The notes: generated by a model not told the origin, from the letters alone. Shown: positions 1-7,232, numbered from the stretch's first letter. The stretch: DNA of 13,051 bases from an uncultured bacterium (GCA_905216025.1 CAJMSE010000033.1:1-13051); one strand, 5' to 3'. Translations and numbers: made by a program.

Positions 1-199
1 TTTGTATTGTACATGACAAAATTTCATATTATTCTTCATTATGGTTGATTCTTAGTTTGGAAATTTACTTAAAATTTTAACAGTATAATTTTCTTAACTA
101 TGATGCTTTTTCTATCACCCCAACCGGCCCTATCGCAATCATTATGTAATACCCGGCGTTGGGGTTCGGCCGCCTTTGCGGTAGAGAATCTCTTACCTG

Positions 200-1423
200 T
201 CAGTCGTTATATCCGGCCGTAAGCTCACATATCTTCACGATGACCTCCATAGCCTTCTGCATCGACTGGATGCTGACAAACTCGTAAGGACCGTGGAAGT
301 TTACGCCGCCGGCGAAGATGTTGGGGCAGGGGAGACCCTTGAACGAGAGCTGTGCGCCGTCCGTGCCGCCGCGTATAGGCTCCACCTTCGGGGCGACGCC
401 GCACTCCTGCATGGCCTTCAGCACGAGGTCTATCACGTGCATGTTCGGGTCTATCTTCTCTTTCATGTTGTAATACTGGTCGCGCACCTCTGCCGTGGCC
501 GTGCCCTCGCCGTATTTCGCGTTCATCTGCGCCACGCAGTCCTTGATGAAGGCTTTGCGTGCCTCGAACTTGCGGCGGTCGTGGTCGCGTATTATATAAG
601 ATAATGTGGCGCTCTCGATATTGCTCTTTATGCCGAGCAGGTGGTAGAAGCCCTGATATCCCTCGGTGGTTTCAGGCGTCTCGTCGGCCGGAAGCATGGC
701 GGCGAACTCGGCGGCGAGCATGTTTGCGTTGATCATCTTGCCCTTGGCATAGCCCGGATGCACGCTCACGCCCTTTATGCATACCTTTGCCGATGCTGCG
801 TTGAAGTTCTCGAACTCGAGGTCTCCGATGTCGCCGCCGTCCATGGTGTAGGCCCATTCGCATCCGAATTTCTCCACGTCGAAGTGGTGTGCGCCCATTC
901 CTATCTCCTCGTCGGGGTTGAACGCCACGCGGATGTCGCCGTGCTTTATTTCCTTATGGTCTCTCAGATAGCACATGGCCTGCATTATCTCGGCGATGCC
1001 AGCCTTGTCGTCGGCACCGAGCAGCGTGTGGCCGTCGGTCACTATGAGGTCTTCGCCCACGTGGGCAAGCAGTTCGGGGAATTTTTTTGGAGACGAGACG
1101 ATGCCCTCGGACAGGATGATGTCTCCTCCGTCATAGTTCTTTACGATGCGCGGCTTGATGTCTGCGCCGCTGCAGTCGGGGCTCGTGTCGTAGTGGCTGA
1201 TGAATCCTATCGTGGGGACCTTGCCCTTGATGTTCGACGGGAGCGTGGCGTAGATATAGCCCTTGTCGTCCAGTTCCACGTCTTCCAGTCCCTCACTCTC
1301 AAGCTCTTTCCTGAGATACTCGGCAAATATGAGTTGCTTCGGTGTACTTGGCACGCTCTGGCTGTCTTCTGCCGACTGCGTGTCGAATTTAGTGTAGTTT
1401 AAGAATCTTTCGGTAATGTCCAT
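200..1423 (-). CDS. pepT: Peptidase T (tripeptide aminopeptidase)
   Basis: This 407-residue protein matches peptidase T, a cytoplasmic di-zinc M20 exopeptidase that removes the N-terminal residue of tripeptides. The length is that of the family. The expected metal ligands and catalytic residues are visible: H77 and D79 in SHYDTSPD, D138 in GADDKAG, the catalytic glutamate pair at E172-E173 in NPDEEIG, D195 in TMDGGDIG, and H377 near the C-terminus in VNFHGPYE. The region between about 205 and 300 fits the M20 dimerisation (lid) domain. There is no signal peptide. The ATG start is preceded by a short AT-rich leader and a TAnnTTTG element. The gene lies alone on the minus strand, downstream of a tRNA that ends in its own terminator, so it is probably monocistronic. 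It likely supplies amino acids from imported peptides, in keeping with a peptide-using gut or oral lifestyle (inference). Confidence 0.96.
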   Translation of the reverse strand: MDITERFLNYTKFDTQSAEDSQSVPSTPKQLIFAEYLRKELESEGLEDVELDDKGYIYATLPSNIKGKVPTIGFISHYDTSPDCSGADIKPRIVKNYDGGDIILSEGIVSSPKKFPELLAHVGEDLIVTDGHTLLGADDKAGIAEIMQAMCYLRDHKEIKHGDIRVAFNPDEEIGMGAHHFDVEKFGCEWAYTMDGGDIGDLEFENFNAASAKVCIKGVSVHPGYAKGKMINANMLAAEFAAMLPADETPETTEGYQGFYHLLGIKSNIESATLSYIIRDHDRRKFEARKAFIKDCVAQMNAKYGEGTATAEVRDQYYNMKEKIDPNMHVIDLVLKAMQECGVAPKVEPIRGGTDGAQLSFKGLPCPNIFAGGVNFHGPYEFVSIQSMQKAMEVIVKICELTAGYND

Positions 1424-1448
1424 CTTATTATATATATAATGTGTGCCA

Positions 1449-1456
1449 CAAATTTA
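1449..1456 (-). promoter_or_regulatory. Putative -7 promoter element of pepT
   Basis: On the minus strand this reads TAAATTTG, an exact match to the Bacteroidota -7 consensus TAnnTTTG, 25 bases before the pepT ATG. A TTG lies upstream on the same strand (1475-1473), but the 16-base spacing is shorter than the usual 19 or so. The -33 part is therefore uncertain. The leader also contains a 14-base AT palindrome at 1427-1440. Confidence 0.5.
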
Positions 1457-1554
1457 CACATAATAAATGAAACAACCGCCGTTAACCGGTGAAAAATATT
1501 GCCGTTGCGGCGATGCCGGACGCTGTGCGGGATGCACCGGACGGGTAGAGGCAT

Positions 1555-1577
1555 AAAAAAAGCATCCTTTCGGATGC
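1555..1577 (-). terminator. Rho-independent terminator of tRNA-Arg
   Basis: On the minus strand a perfect 6-bp stem GCATCC/GGATGC closes a four-base GAAA loop and is followed by seven T residues. It begins 15 bases after the CCA end of the tRNA. Stem, tetraloop and T-run together form a classic intrinsic terminator, which makes the tRNA a single-gene transcript separate from pepT. Confidence 0.85.
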
Positions 1578-1592
1578 CCAAACAATGTAAAA

Positions 1593-1669
1593 TGGTGATC
1601 CCGGTGGGATTCAAACCCACGACCTTCAGAACCGGAATCTGACGCTCTATTCAGCTAAGCTACGGAACC
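1593..1669 (-). tRNA. tRNA-Arg (anticodon CCG)
   Basis: The minus strand folds into a 77-nt cloverleaf. The acceptor stem GGTTCCG pairs with CGGGATC (two G-U pairs), followed by discriminator A and an encoded CCA. The anticodon stem TCAGA/TCTGA encloses the loop TTCCGGT, which places CCG at the anticodon and reads CGG arginine codons. The T arm carries the usual GGTTTGAATCC-type loop sequence (GTGGG stem, TTTGAAT loop, CCCAC). An intrinsic terminator lies immediately downstream, and a TAnnTTTG element sits ten bases upstream of the mature 5' end. Confidence 0.96.
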
Positions 1670-1678
1670 ATTCGGCTG

Positions 1679-1686
1679 CAAAAGTA
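1679..1686 (-). promoter_or_regulatory. Putative -7 promoter element of tRNA-Arg
   Basis: The minus strand reads TACTTTTG, an exact TAnnTTTG match, with nine bases between it and the mature 5' end of the tRNA. That distance puts the start point almost at the tRNA, as expected for a short-leader tRNA gene. No TTG at the preferred spacing was found upstream. Confidence 0.55.
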
Positions 1687-1878
1687 CTAAATTAATTCCA
1701 AACAGCCTACTTATCACCGAAATATTTGCGCAAAAAAAGTGGTTGAAGAGTCAATGAAAAGTTGCTCATGCCCGTACAGCGGTGCTCCGGAAGTCAGACG
1801 GTGGCGCTGCCGCTGTTGCAGAATGTCGCCAAAAACGGGTAGATATTGACTGATTGTTAAAAATAAATGAGATATTTC

Positions 1879-1908
1879 TTGCGTATTGATATAAAATGCG
1901 TACCTTTG
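1879..1908 (+). promoter_or_regulatory. Promoter of asnA (TTG, 19 bases, TAnnTTTG)
   Basis: TTG at 1879-1881 is followed by a 19-base spacer and TACCTTTG at 1901-1908. Both elements and the spacing match the primary sigma factor promoter of Bacteroidota. The asnA ATG follows 43 bases later, leaving an AT-rich leader. This is the best-formed promoter in the window. Confidence 0.8.
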
Positions 1909-1951
1909 CAATGCACAACATAAAATAAACAAACAAATAAGATTTTGAAAC

Positions 1952-2989
1952 ATGAGTGAACTTATCAGACCGACAGATTATGAGGCATTGCTCGGCATGA
2001 AGCAGACCGAGCAGGGTATAAAACAGATAAAGGAGTTCTTTCAGCAGAATCTCTCGACCGAGCTGAGGCTGCGCCGCGTGACGGCACCGCTGTTCGTGCT
2101 GAAGGGTCTCGGAATAAACGACGACCTCAATGGAGTGGAGCGTCCCGTGTCGTTCCCCATCAAAGACCTGGGAGATGCCGAGGCGGAAGTGGTGCATTCG
2201 CTGGCCAAGTGGAAGCGCCTGTCGCTCGCCGAATACGGTATCGAGCCGGGCTACGGCATATATACCGACATGAACGCCATCAGGGCAGACGAGGAACTCG
2301 ACAACCTGCACTCGCTGTATGTGGACCAGTGGGACTGGGAAGCCGTGATAACGCGTGAGCAGCGCACCGTCGGCTACCTGAAGAAGGTGGTGGAACGCAT
2401 CTATGCCGCCATACGCCGCACCGAGTATCTGACATGCGAGACGTATCCGCAGCTCAAGCCGTTCCTTCCTGAGACGATAACGTTTGTACACAGTGAGGAA
2501 CTTCTACAGATGTATCCGGACAAGACCCCGAAGGAGCGTGAGGATGCAATATGCAGGAAATACGGGGCCGTGTTCGTGATAGGAATAGGCGGAAAGCTGA
2601 GCGACGGCAAGAAGCATGACGGCCGTGCCCCCGACTATGACGACTGGTCGACGGTGGGAGAGAACGGCATGGCCGGACTCAACGGCGACATACTGATATG
2701 GTATCCGGTGCTCGGCCGCTCGTTTGAGCTTTCGTCTATGGGCATACGCGTGGATGCGGAGTCGCTGATCCGTCAGCTCGCCATCGAGGGAAAGGAAGAG
2801 CGTGCATCGCTCTACTTTCATAAGAAGCTGCTCGACGGCGGCCTCCCGCTCAGCATCGGCGGCGGTATCGGGCAGAGCAGGCTTTGCATGGTGCTGCTCC
2901 ATAAGGCACATATAGGAGAGATACAGGCCAGCATCTGGCCGGAAGAGATGCGCAGCGAGTGTCGCAAGCTCGGCATGCCGCTGATTTAA
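1952..2989 (+). CDS. asnA: Aspartate-ammonia ligase (asparagine synthetase A)
   Basis: AsnA makes asparagine from aspartate, ammonia and ATP through an aspartyl-adenylate. It is a homodimeric cytosolic enzyme built on the class II aminoacyl-tRNA synthetase fold. The 345-residue product is slightly longer than the E. coli enzyme of 330 residues. It starts with the typical MSELIRPTDYEALL segment and contains the family-specific stretch SDGKKHDGRAPDYDDW at about residues 217-232. The motif-3-like ATP-binding segment GGGIGQSR lies at residues 303-310, and a SIWPEEM motif is close to the C-terminus. The ATG at 1952 fits the promoter at 1879-1908 and an A-rich start context. The gene is divergent from tRNA-Arg and convergent with dnaX, so it is probably transcribed alone. 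No AsnC-type regulator gene is present in the window. Confidence 0.97.
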   Translation: MSELIRPTDYEALLGMKQTEQGIKQIKEFFQQNLSTELRLRRVTAPLFVLKGLGINDDLNGVERPVSFPIKDLGDAEAEVVHSLAKWKRLSLAEYGIEPGYGIYTDMNAIRADEELDNLHSLYVDQWDWEAVITREQRTVGYLKKVVERIYAAIRRTEYLTCETYPQLKPFLPETITFVHSEELLQMYPDKTPKEREDAICRKYGAVFVIGIGGKLSDGKKHDGRAPDYDDWSTVGENGMAGLNGDILIWYPVLGRSFELSSMGIRVDAESLIRQLAIEGKEERASLYFHKKLLDGGLPLSIGGGIGQSRLCMVLLHKAHIGEIQASIWPEEMRSECRKLGMPLI

Positions 2990-2994
2990 AACGA

Positions 2995-3075
2995 TATATT
3001 CCGGATACGAAGAAGCGGAGACACCGAGGCAAGCTATCATCCTCCATGTCTCCGCTTCTTCGTATCCGGGATATA
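2995..3075. terminator. Long stem-loop between convergent asnA and dnaX
   Basis: Arms 3001-3023 and 3047-3069 are perfect inverted complements over 23 bp (CCGGATACGAAGAAGCGGAG plus ACA). Six more pairs (one G-U) extend the stem to 2995 and 3075. The 23-base loop contains a further GAGG/CCTC pairing. On the minus strand the extended stem is followed by TCGTTTT (2994-2988), so it could terminate dnaX transcripts close to the asnA stop codon. On the plus strand no T-run follows; a second hairpin (AAGCTGGTT 3075-3083, AACCGGCTT 3089-3097) comes next. The position between convergent genes suggests a two-way terminator, but the stem is unusually long for one. Confidence 0.6.
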
Positions 3076-3104
3076 AGCTGGTTGCTGAAACCGGCTTGTC
3101 TGTA

Positions 3105-4937
3105 TCAGGCCAGTTCGAGGTCGAGCAGCTCGCGCAGTTTCTCTACCGACGGATTATTGCTGCTCATCAGTTCAAACTGTTCGCGGCGCGTGAGCACTTT
3201 CACCTGCTCGCGCTGCTCGGCCAGCCGCATTGAGAACGTGATGGCGTTGTTGTGCAGATAGAGCTTGAGCGTGTTAACTACGCTGCCCTGTATGGCCTGT
3301 ATCTGGTCGAGCATTATTTGGTTGTCAACGGCCACCTCGATGTGCGGGAACTCCTTGATAACGGGGTTCATGTTCTTCATTCTCGCGGCAATTCCGCTCA
3401 GCTTCTGCGGCATCCTGTTGCACATCGACATCCATTGGAACTCGAGGTCCTGCTGGCTGAACTCGTTGTACTCGTCCTTCTTTGCCGAGTTGGGATCGTC
3501 GTTGCCGAGCGTGCCCGGTATCACCTGCATCTTCTTCGGCTTTGCCATCTGCCGCAAGTTGCTCCATGAGTAGCCCAGCGTGCCGGTCTTGTCTTTCAGC
3601 ATCGGGCGTGCCGACGTCTGCGATGCTGCCGGGTTATATCTTGCCGCGACAACATTCACGGCCGGTTCTTCTTGTCTCGCTGTCTGTACGGCATGCGCTG
3701 CCGCTGCGGGTTCAGCATGTCTTTTCGGTTGCTCGGCCGGGGCTACCTGCACGCCCCTTGTCTGCGGCTGAGTCTGCTGAATCAGGTTCTTGAACAGGGT
3801 TTTCAGTCTCTTGGGGCGGCGCCCCGCGGCAGGCGAGTCGTCGGGCTGCGTTATCTGGCCCATCTCTATCAGCGTCAGCTCCACGAGCAGGCGCTTGTTG
3901 CTGCTCTGCCGGTAGTTGATGTCGCAGTTGTTCATTATCTTCAGTGCCTGATAGAGAAACCGTGTCTCGCACCGTTTGGCCTGTTCTCTGTAGCGCTCGC
4001 GCTGGCTGTCGCTGACCTCGAGCAGCGGCAGTGTGCTCTCGTCCTTGGCCATGAGCACGTTGCGCACGTGCTTGGCCAGTCCGCCGATGAGCAGACCGCC
4101 GTCAAAGCCCTTGCCTATAAGGCTGTTCAGCAGCACCATCATGTCGCTGACGTTGTTGCTGAGGCTCATGTCCACAAACTTGAAATAGTTGTCGGAGTCG
4201 AGCACGTTGAGGTCTTCGATGACCTTGCTGTATGTGATGTCTCCCTGGCAGAAGCTCGCGGCCTGGTCGAAGATAGACAGGGCGTCGCGCATTCCGCCGT
4301 CGGCCTTGTCGGCAATGACAGCCAGAGCCTCCTCCTCATATTTTATCCCCTCCCTTTCAGCCACTCCTTTCAGGTGGTCGATGGTGTCGCGGACGGTCAT
4401 TCTCTCGAAGTCGTATATCTGGCACCGCGACAGGATGGTGGGCAATATTTTGTGCTTCTCGGTTGTGGCGAGCACGAATATTACGTGTGCAGGCGGTTCC
4501 TCGAGCGTCTTCAGGAATGCGTTGAAAGCCGCCGTGGACAGCATGTGCACCTCGTCGATGATGAAAACCTTGTATTTCCCGACCTGCGGCGGTATGCGTG
4601 TCTGCTCCATCAGCGTCTTGATGTGCTCAACCGAGTTGTTGCTTGCGGCGTCAAGCTCGAATATGTTGAATGAGCGCTGCTCTCCGAAAGCCCGGCAGCT
4701 CTCGCATTCTCCGCAGGCTTCGCCGTCAGGTGTGGGACTCATGCAGTTTATGGCTTTGGCGAAGATACGTGCGCATGTGGTCTTGCCCACACCCCGCGGA
4801 CCGCAGAAGAGGTAGGCGTGTGCCAGTTTGCCGCTCTTAACCGCATTCTTCAGCGTGGTGGTCAGCGCTTTCTGTCCCACGACGGTGTCGAATGAGGTAG
4901 GGCGGTATTTCCGCGCCGAAACGATGTATTCTTCCAT
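3105..4937 (-). CDS. dnaX: DNA polymerase III subunit gamma/tau
   Basis: DnaX is the ATPase subunit of the replicative clamp loader and links it to the polymerase core. The 610-residue product starts with the typical YIVSARKYRPTSFDTVVGQ segment. The Walker A site GPRGVGKTT (K52) is followed by a four-cysteine zinc module at C65, C75, C78 and C81. The DExH-like Walker B IIDEVHML lies at about residues 126-133, and a LATTEKHKILPTILSRC segment carries sensor 1 and the arginine-finger motif SRC. AAA+ lid and collar domains extend to about residue 370. A low-complexity region rich in Q, A and P (about 375-440) leads to a C-terminal domain that should bind the polymerase. I saw no A-AAA-AAG slippery site, so there is no sequence evidence for the E. 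coli type frameshift that makes gamma. A TAnnTTTG element lies 62 bases upstream of the ATG. Confidence 0.96.
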   Translation of the reverse strand: MEEYIVSARKYRPTSFDTVVGQKALTTTLKNAVKSGKLAHAYLFCGPRGVGKTTCARIFAKAINCMSPTPDGEACGECESCRAFGEQRSFNIFELDAASNNSVEHIKTLMEQTRIPPQVGKYKVFIIDEVHMLSTAAFNAFLKTLEEPPAHVIFVLATTEKHKILPTILSRCQIYDFERMTVRDTIDHLKGVAEREGIKYEEEALAVIADKADGGMRDALSIFDQAASFCQGDITYSKVIEDLNVLDSDNYFKFVDMSLSNNVSDMMVLLNSLIGKGFDGGLLIGGLAKHVRNVLMAKDESTLPLLEVSDSQRERYREQAKRCETRFLYQALKIMNNCDINYRQSSNKRLLVELTLIEMGQITQPDDSPAAGRRPKRLKTLFKNLIQQTQPQTRGVQVAPAEQPKRHAEPAAAAHAVQTARQEEPAVNVVAARYNPAASQTSARPMLKDKTGTLGYSWSNLRQMAKPKKMQVIPGTLGNDDPNSAKKDEYNEFSQQDLEFQWMSMCNRMPQKLSGIAARMKNMNPVIKEFPHIEVAVDNQIMLDQIQAIQGSVVNTLKLYLHNNAITFSMRLAEQREQVKVLTRREQFELMSSNNPSVEKLRELLDLELA

Positions 4938-5372
4938 GTCGTATAGTTAATTGAACGTTATGTGGCCTATAAAAATAGGTGCTGATATGATTGTCACTGC
5001 AAAGATAAGAATTAAAGAGCAGAAAACGCCCCGGTGGGAGCATTGTTTTCAGCCGTCAGGGTAAAAAAGATTACGGCGCGCGTATGTATCATCATCAGAT
5101 TCGCAACCATATCACCCTTTTGTCCTGAAAGACCGGCGGGGTGTTGCAGACGCAAGAATATGAAGGCTGACAGCATGCAGCGGTAAGAGCTAATAAGGTG
5201 AAAACTTTGTTAAAACCATACGCGATATAAAATATTTCAGTAACTTTAGACATTGTATTGAGAAATATGGATAACAGTTTCTTTGGCCGACAGTAAGGTA
5301 AAGCCATTGAAATGAGCAGGAAAAGACAAACTATAAATAACTGATACGTTTCATATAAATCGCTTAAAACAA
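4938..5372. other. 435-base intergenic region between divergent dnaX and pectate lyase
   Basis: This gap holds the dnaX leader and promoter (4938-5030) and must also hold the pectate lyase promoter, which I could not place with confidence. The nearest candidate is TTTCTTTG at 5278-5285, one mismatch from TAnnTTTG, with TTG triplets at 5253 and 5258 that are 22 and 17 bases away. The sequence TTTGTTAAAACCAT at 5206-5219 recurs exactly downstream of the lyase gene. A 70-codon minus-strand reading frame at 5095-5307 has no recognisable features. No RNA gene was recognised. Confidence 0.4.
5000..5007 (-). promoter_or_regulatory. Putative -7 promoter element of dnaX
   Basis: The minus strand reads TATCTTTG, an exact TAnnTTTG match, 62 bases before the dnaX ATG. 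A T-rich stretch (TTTTCTGC) begins about 19 bases upstream but has no clear TTG. The leader between promoter and start contains a small hairpin, CCTAT/ATAGG with an AAAA loop at 4966-4979, of unknown meaning. Confidence 0.55.
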
Positions 5373-6761
5373 ATGATTATGAGAGACTTTCTTCTATGTG
5401 CATGCCTGTTTTTTGCTGGCGTTGGCATGCAGGCACAGCCTATAGCCTTTCCCGGTGCAGAGGGATACGGCAAGCATACGACCGGAGGACGTGGCGGGCA
5501 AGTAATCAAGGTCACTAACCTTAACGACAGCGGGGAAGGCAGCCTCAGGGCGGCCGTCGAGCGGAAAGGACCGCGTATAGTGGTGTTTGACGTTGACGGA
5601 ACAATAGAATTGAAGTCTCCGCTGCGCATAAGCAACGACAGTATCACAATTGCCGGGCAGTCGGCGCCGGGCGACGGCATCTGCCTGAAAGATTATCCGC
5701 TGGTGGTGAATGCGAGCAATGTCATCATCCGCTACATCAGAGTGCGCGTCGGTGACAGGTACAACCGTGACAGCGACGGGCTGGGAGGCGGACGTTACGG
5801 GCAGAAAAACGTCGTGCTCGACCATTTGTCCGTCAGTTGGAGCATAGATGAATGCCTGTCTATCTACAAGACCGAGAACCTCACAGTGCAGTGGTGTCTC
5901 GTGTCGCACAGTCTGAACACTTCCGTGCATACTAAGGGTAGCCATGGCTTTGGCGGAATATGGGGTGGGTATAAGGCGTCGTTCCACCACAATATGCTGG
6001 CAAACCACGCAAGCCGTAACCCGAGATTCTCTTCCGTTGACGGTACGAAATGGGTAGACTACCGCAATAACGTGGTCTATAACTGGGGCTTCAAGAGCGC
6101 ATACGGCGGCGGACACCATGGTGAGATAAACATGGTCAACAACTATTATAAGCCCGGTCCGGCGTCGAAACATCACCGGCTGCTTGACGTGGCGGACGAT
6201 GGGACGGGACGTTACTACGTGTCGGGGAACGTGATGGAAGGCGATGATGCCGTAACAGGAGACAACCGTCTCGGCGTATCCGACCGGCCCGGCCGGCGTT
6301 ATGTTCCGTCTGGCAAGAATTCCGCTAAGATAAGAGGCATCTCGCCGGATGCCGTCCCCACGCCGGGTGAAGAGCGCACCTCGTGCCTTGTGGACACACC
6401 GTTCCCGTTTGAGCCTATAGAGGAGGACTCTCCGGCTGAGGCTTACCGTAAGGTGCTCACATCAGTTGGGTGCAGCATGTCGCGGGATGCATACGACACC
6501 GAGGTGCTGCGACAGGTGAAGGAAGGTCTCGGAACATTTGGTAACAACGGGATAATCAACACCCCGGGCGACGTTGGAGGATGGCCGGTATTGAAGGAAG
6601 GAAACATCCTTCCCGACAGAGATAACGACGGCATGCCCGATGCATGGGAAACCGCACATGGATTGAATCCTGACGATGCGTCGGATGCGTCTGCATACGG
6701 CATCGACAAGTCGTTCACAAATATCGAGGTATATCTGAACGGACTGGTTGCCGGTAAATAA
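5373..6761 (+). CDS. Secreted pectate lyase, polysaccharide lyase family 1-like
   Basis: This 462-residue protein is predicted to cleave polygalacturonan by beta-elimination. Residues 1-22 look like a Sec signal peptide (MRDF, hydrophobic core, cleavage after MQA). The two early cysteines, C9 and C11, fall inside the hydrophobic core, too close to the N-terminus for a lipobox. The mature protein begins with AFPGAEGYGKHTTGGRGG, the hallmark opening of Bacteroidota PL1 lyases. Beta-helix motifs follow: ITIAGQSAPGDGI, VVLDHLSVSWSIDE (D150) and HASRNPRF (214-219), the last being the conserved RNPR region of this subgroup. The C-terminus carries a thrombospondin-3-like calcium loop, DRDNDGMPDAWE (from D415), and FTNIEVYLNGLV. 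ATG codons at 5373 and 5379 both fit; I keep the first. No SusC/SusD pair, transporter or regulator is adjacent. Substrate specificity cannot be read from the sequence. Confidence 0.88.
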   Translation: MIMRDFLLCACLFFAGVGMQAQPIAFPGAEGYGKHTTGGRGGQVIKVTNLNDSGEGSLRAAVERKGPRIVVFDVDGTIELKSPLRISNDSITIAGQSAPGDGICLKDYPLVVNASNVIIRYIRVRVGDRYNRDSDGLGGGRYGQKNVVLDHLSVSWSIDECLSIYKTENLTVQWCLVSHSLNTSVHTKGSHGFGGIWGGYKASFHHNMLANHASRNPRFSSVDGTKWVDYRNNVVYNWGFKSAYGGGHHGEINMVNNYYKPGPASKHHRLLDVADDGTGRYYVSGNVMEGDDAVTGDNRLGVSDRPGRRYVPSGKNSAKIRGISPDAVPTPGEERTSCLVDTPFPFEPIEEDSPAEAYRKVLTSVGCSMSRDAYDTEVLRQVKEGLGTFGNNGIINTPGDVGGWPVLKEGNILPDRDNDGMPDAWETAHGLNPDDASDASAYGIDKSFTNIEVYLNGLVAGK

Positions 6762-6780
6762 ACGGCAACCGGTTTGTCAT
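6743..6780 (+). terminator. Stem-loop over the pectate lyase stop codon
   Basis: GGTTGCCG (6746-6753) pairs perfectly with CGGCAACC (6763-6770), extended by three more pairs (one G-U) to 6743 and 6773. The loop contains the TAA stop codon, and the stem is followed by TTTGTCAT. The stem is strong but the T-tract is short, so this is a probable rather than certain terminator separating the lyase from the division gene. Confidence 0.5.
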
Positions 6781-6856
6781 GAATCACGGCACCTTCGTTT
6801 TTGTTAAAACCATGTAAACCTTTGGTGCTGTTAGTCAGATATTCCGAAATTATTAT

Positions 6857-6864
6857 TATCTTTG
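6857..6864 (+). promoter_or_regulatory. Putative -7 promoter element of the FtsB/DivIC-like gene
   Basis: TATCTTTG is an exact TAnnTTTG match, and only 11 bases separate it from the ATG at 6876. The transcript leader would be under about ten bases. This element also decides the start: the longer in-frame ATG at 6801 lies upstream of the promoter, so a transcript from here could not use it. No well-placed -33 TTG was found. Confidence 0.6.
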
Positions 6865-6875
6865 CGGAAAAGAAC

Positions 6876-7232
6876 ATGTTGAAGGCAAAATCATTGAAGT
6901 CTGTTATCAGCCGCGTGGGGCGCTCGAAGGTGCTCAAGTATGTGGTGGTTGTGGTCGCTGCGGTGGTCATCGTCGGTTTCGTGGACGAGACTAGCGTATG
7001 GAGTCACTTCCGCAACAAGCAGAAGATAGGCGAGCTGGAGAGTGAGATTGAACGCTACAAGGCCATATACGAGCATGACAAGGCTCAGTTGCGCAAGCTC
7101 GACAGCGACCCCAAGGCCATAGAGAAGATAGCGAGAGAGCGGTATTTCATGAAGGCCGACGATGAAGATATCTTCGTTCTCAGTGATGATAATCCGGCAA
7201 CGCAATTACCTGTAAATGAAACAACTGAATAG
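6876..7232 (+). CDS. Septum formation initiator family protein (FtsB/DivIC-like)
   Basis: This small bitopic protein has the FtsB/DivIC layout and would act in the divisome, linking FtsQ/DivIB-like and FtsL-like proteins. The 118 residues comprise a basic N-terminus (MLKAKSLKSVISRVGRSK) and one very valine-rich transmembrane helix at about 20-38. A coiled coil follows at about 47-76 (NKQKIGELESEIERYKAIYE and following), then the family signature DPKAIEKIARERYFMKADDEDIFVL. I chose the ATG at 6876 because a -7 element lies just before it and because the 25 extra residues encoded from 6801 look unlike coding sequence. The last 17 bases overlap the next gene, which suggests translational coupling. 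Assignment to FtsB or DivIC by name is not possible from the sequence alone. Confidence 0.85.
   Translation: MLKAKSLKSVISRVGRSKVLKYVVVVVAAVVIVGFVDETSVWSHFRNKQKIGELESEIERYKAIYEHDKAQLRKLDSDPKAIEKIARERYFMKADDEDIFVLSDDNPATQLPVNETTE

Noticed and set aside
117..165. Hairpin ACCCCAAC/GTTGGGGT downstream of pepT as a terminator
   Set aside because: The 8-bp stem is real but encloses a 33-base loop, and on the minus strand it is followed by an A-rich rather than a T-rich run.
641..1402. Long plus-strand frame opposite pepT
   Set aside because: It is antisense to a clear peptidase T with all active-site residues and shows no family resemblance.
1427..1440. 14-base perfect AT palindrome in the pepT leader as an operator
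   Set aside because: It is an alternating TA run with no information beyond base composition; a similar TA run occurs inside the pyrC coding sequence near 8600.
3105..4937. Programmed frameshift in dnaX producing a short gamma form
   Set aside because: No A-AAA-AAG or similar slippery run was found in the reading direction around the linker region.
5095..5307. 70-codon minus-strand frame in the dnaX-lyase gap
   Set aside because: It has no recognisable domain or start context; its cysteine- and aromatic-rich composition looks like random translation of intergenic DNA.
5373..5440. Lipoprotein signal in the pectate lyase (LCAC)
   Set aside because: The cysteines are at residues 9 and 11, inside the hydrophobic core and too early; a Sec cleavage site after MQA fits better.
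6801..6875. Longer start for the FtsB/DivIC-like gene at 6801
   Set aside because: The added 25 residues look unlike coding sequence, and the best promoter element (6857-6864) lies inside them.
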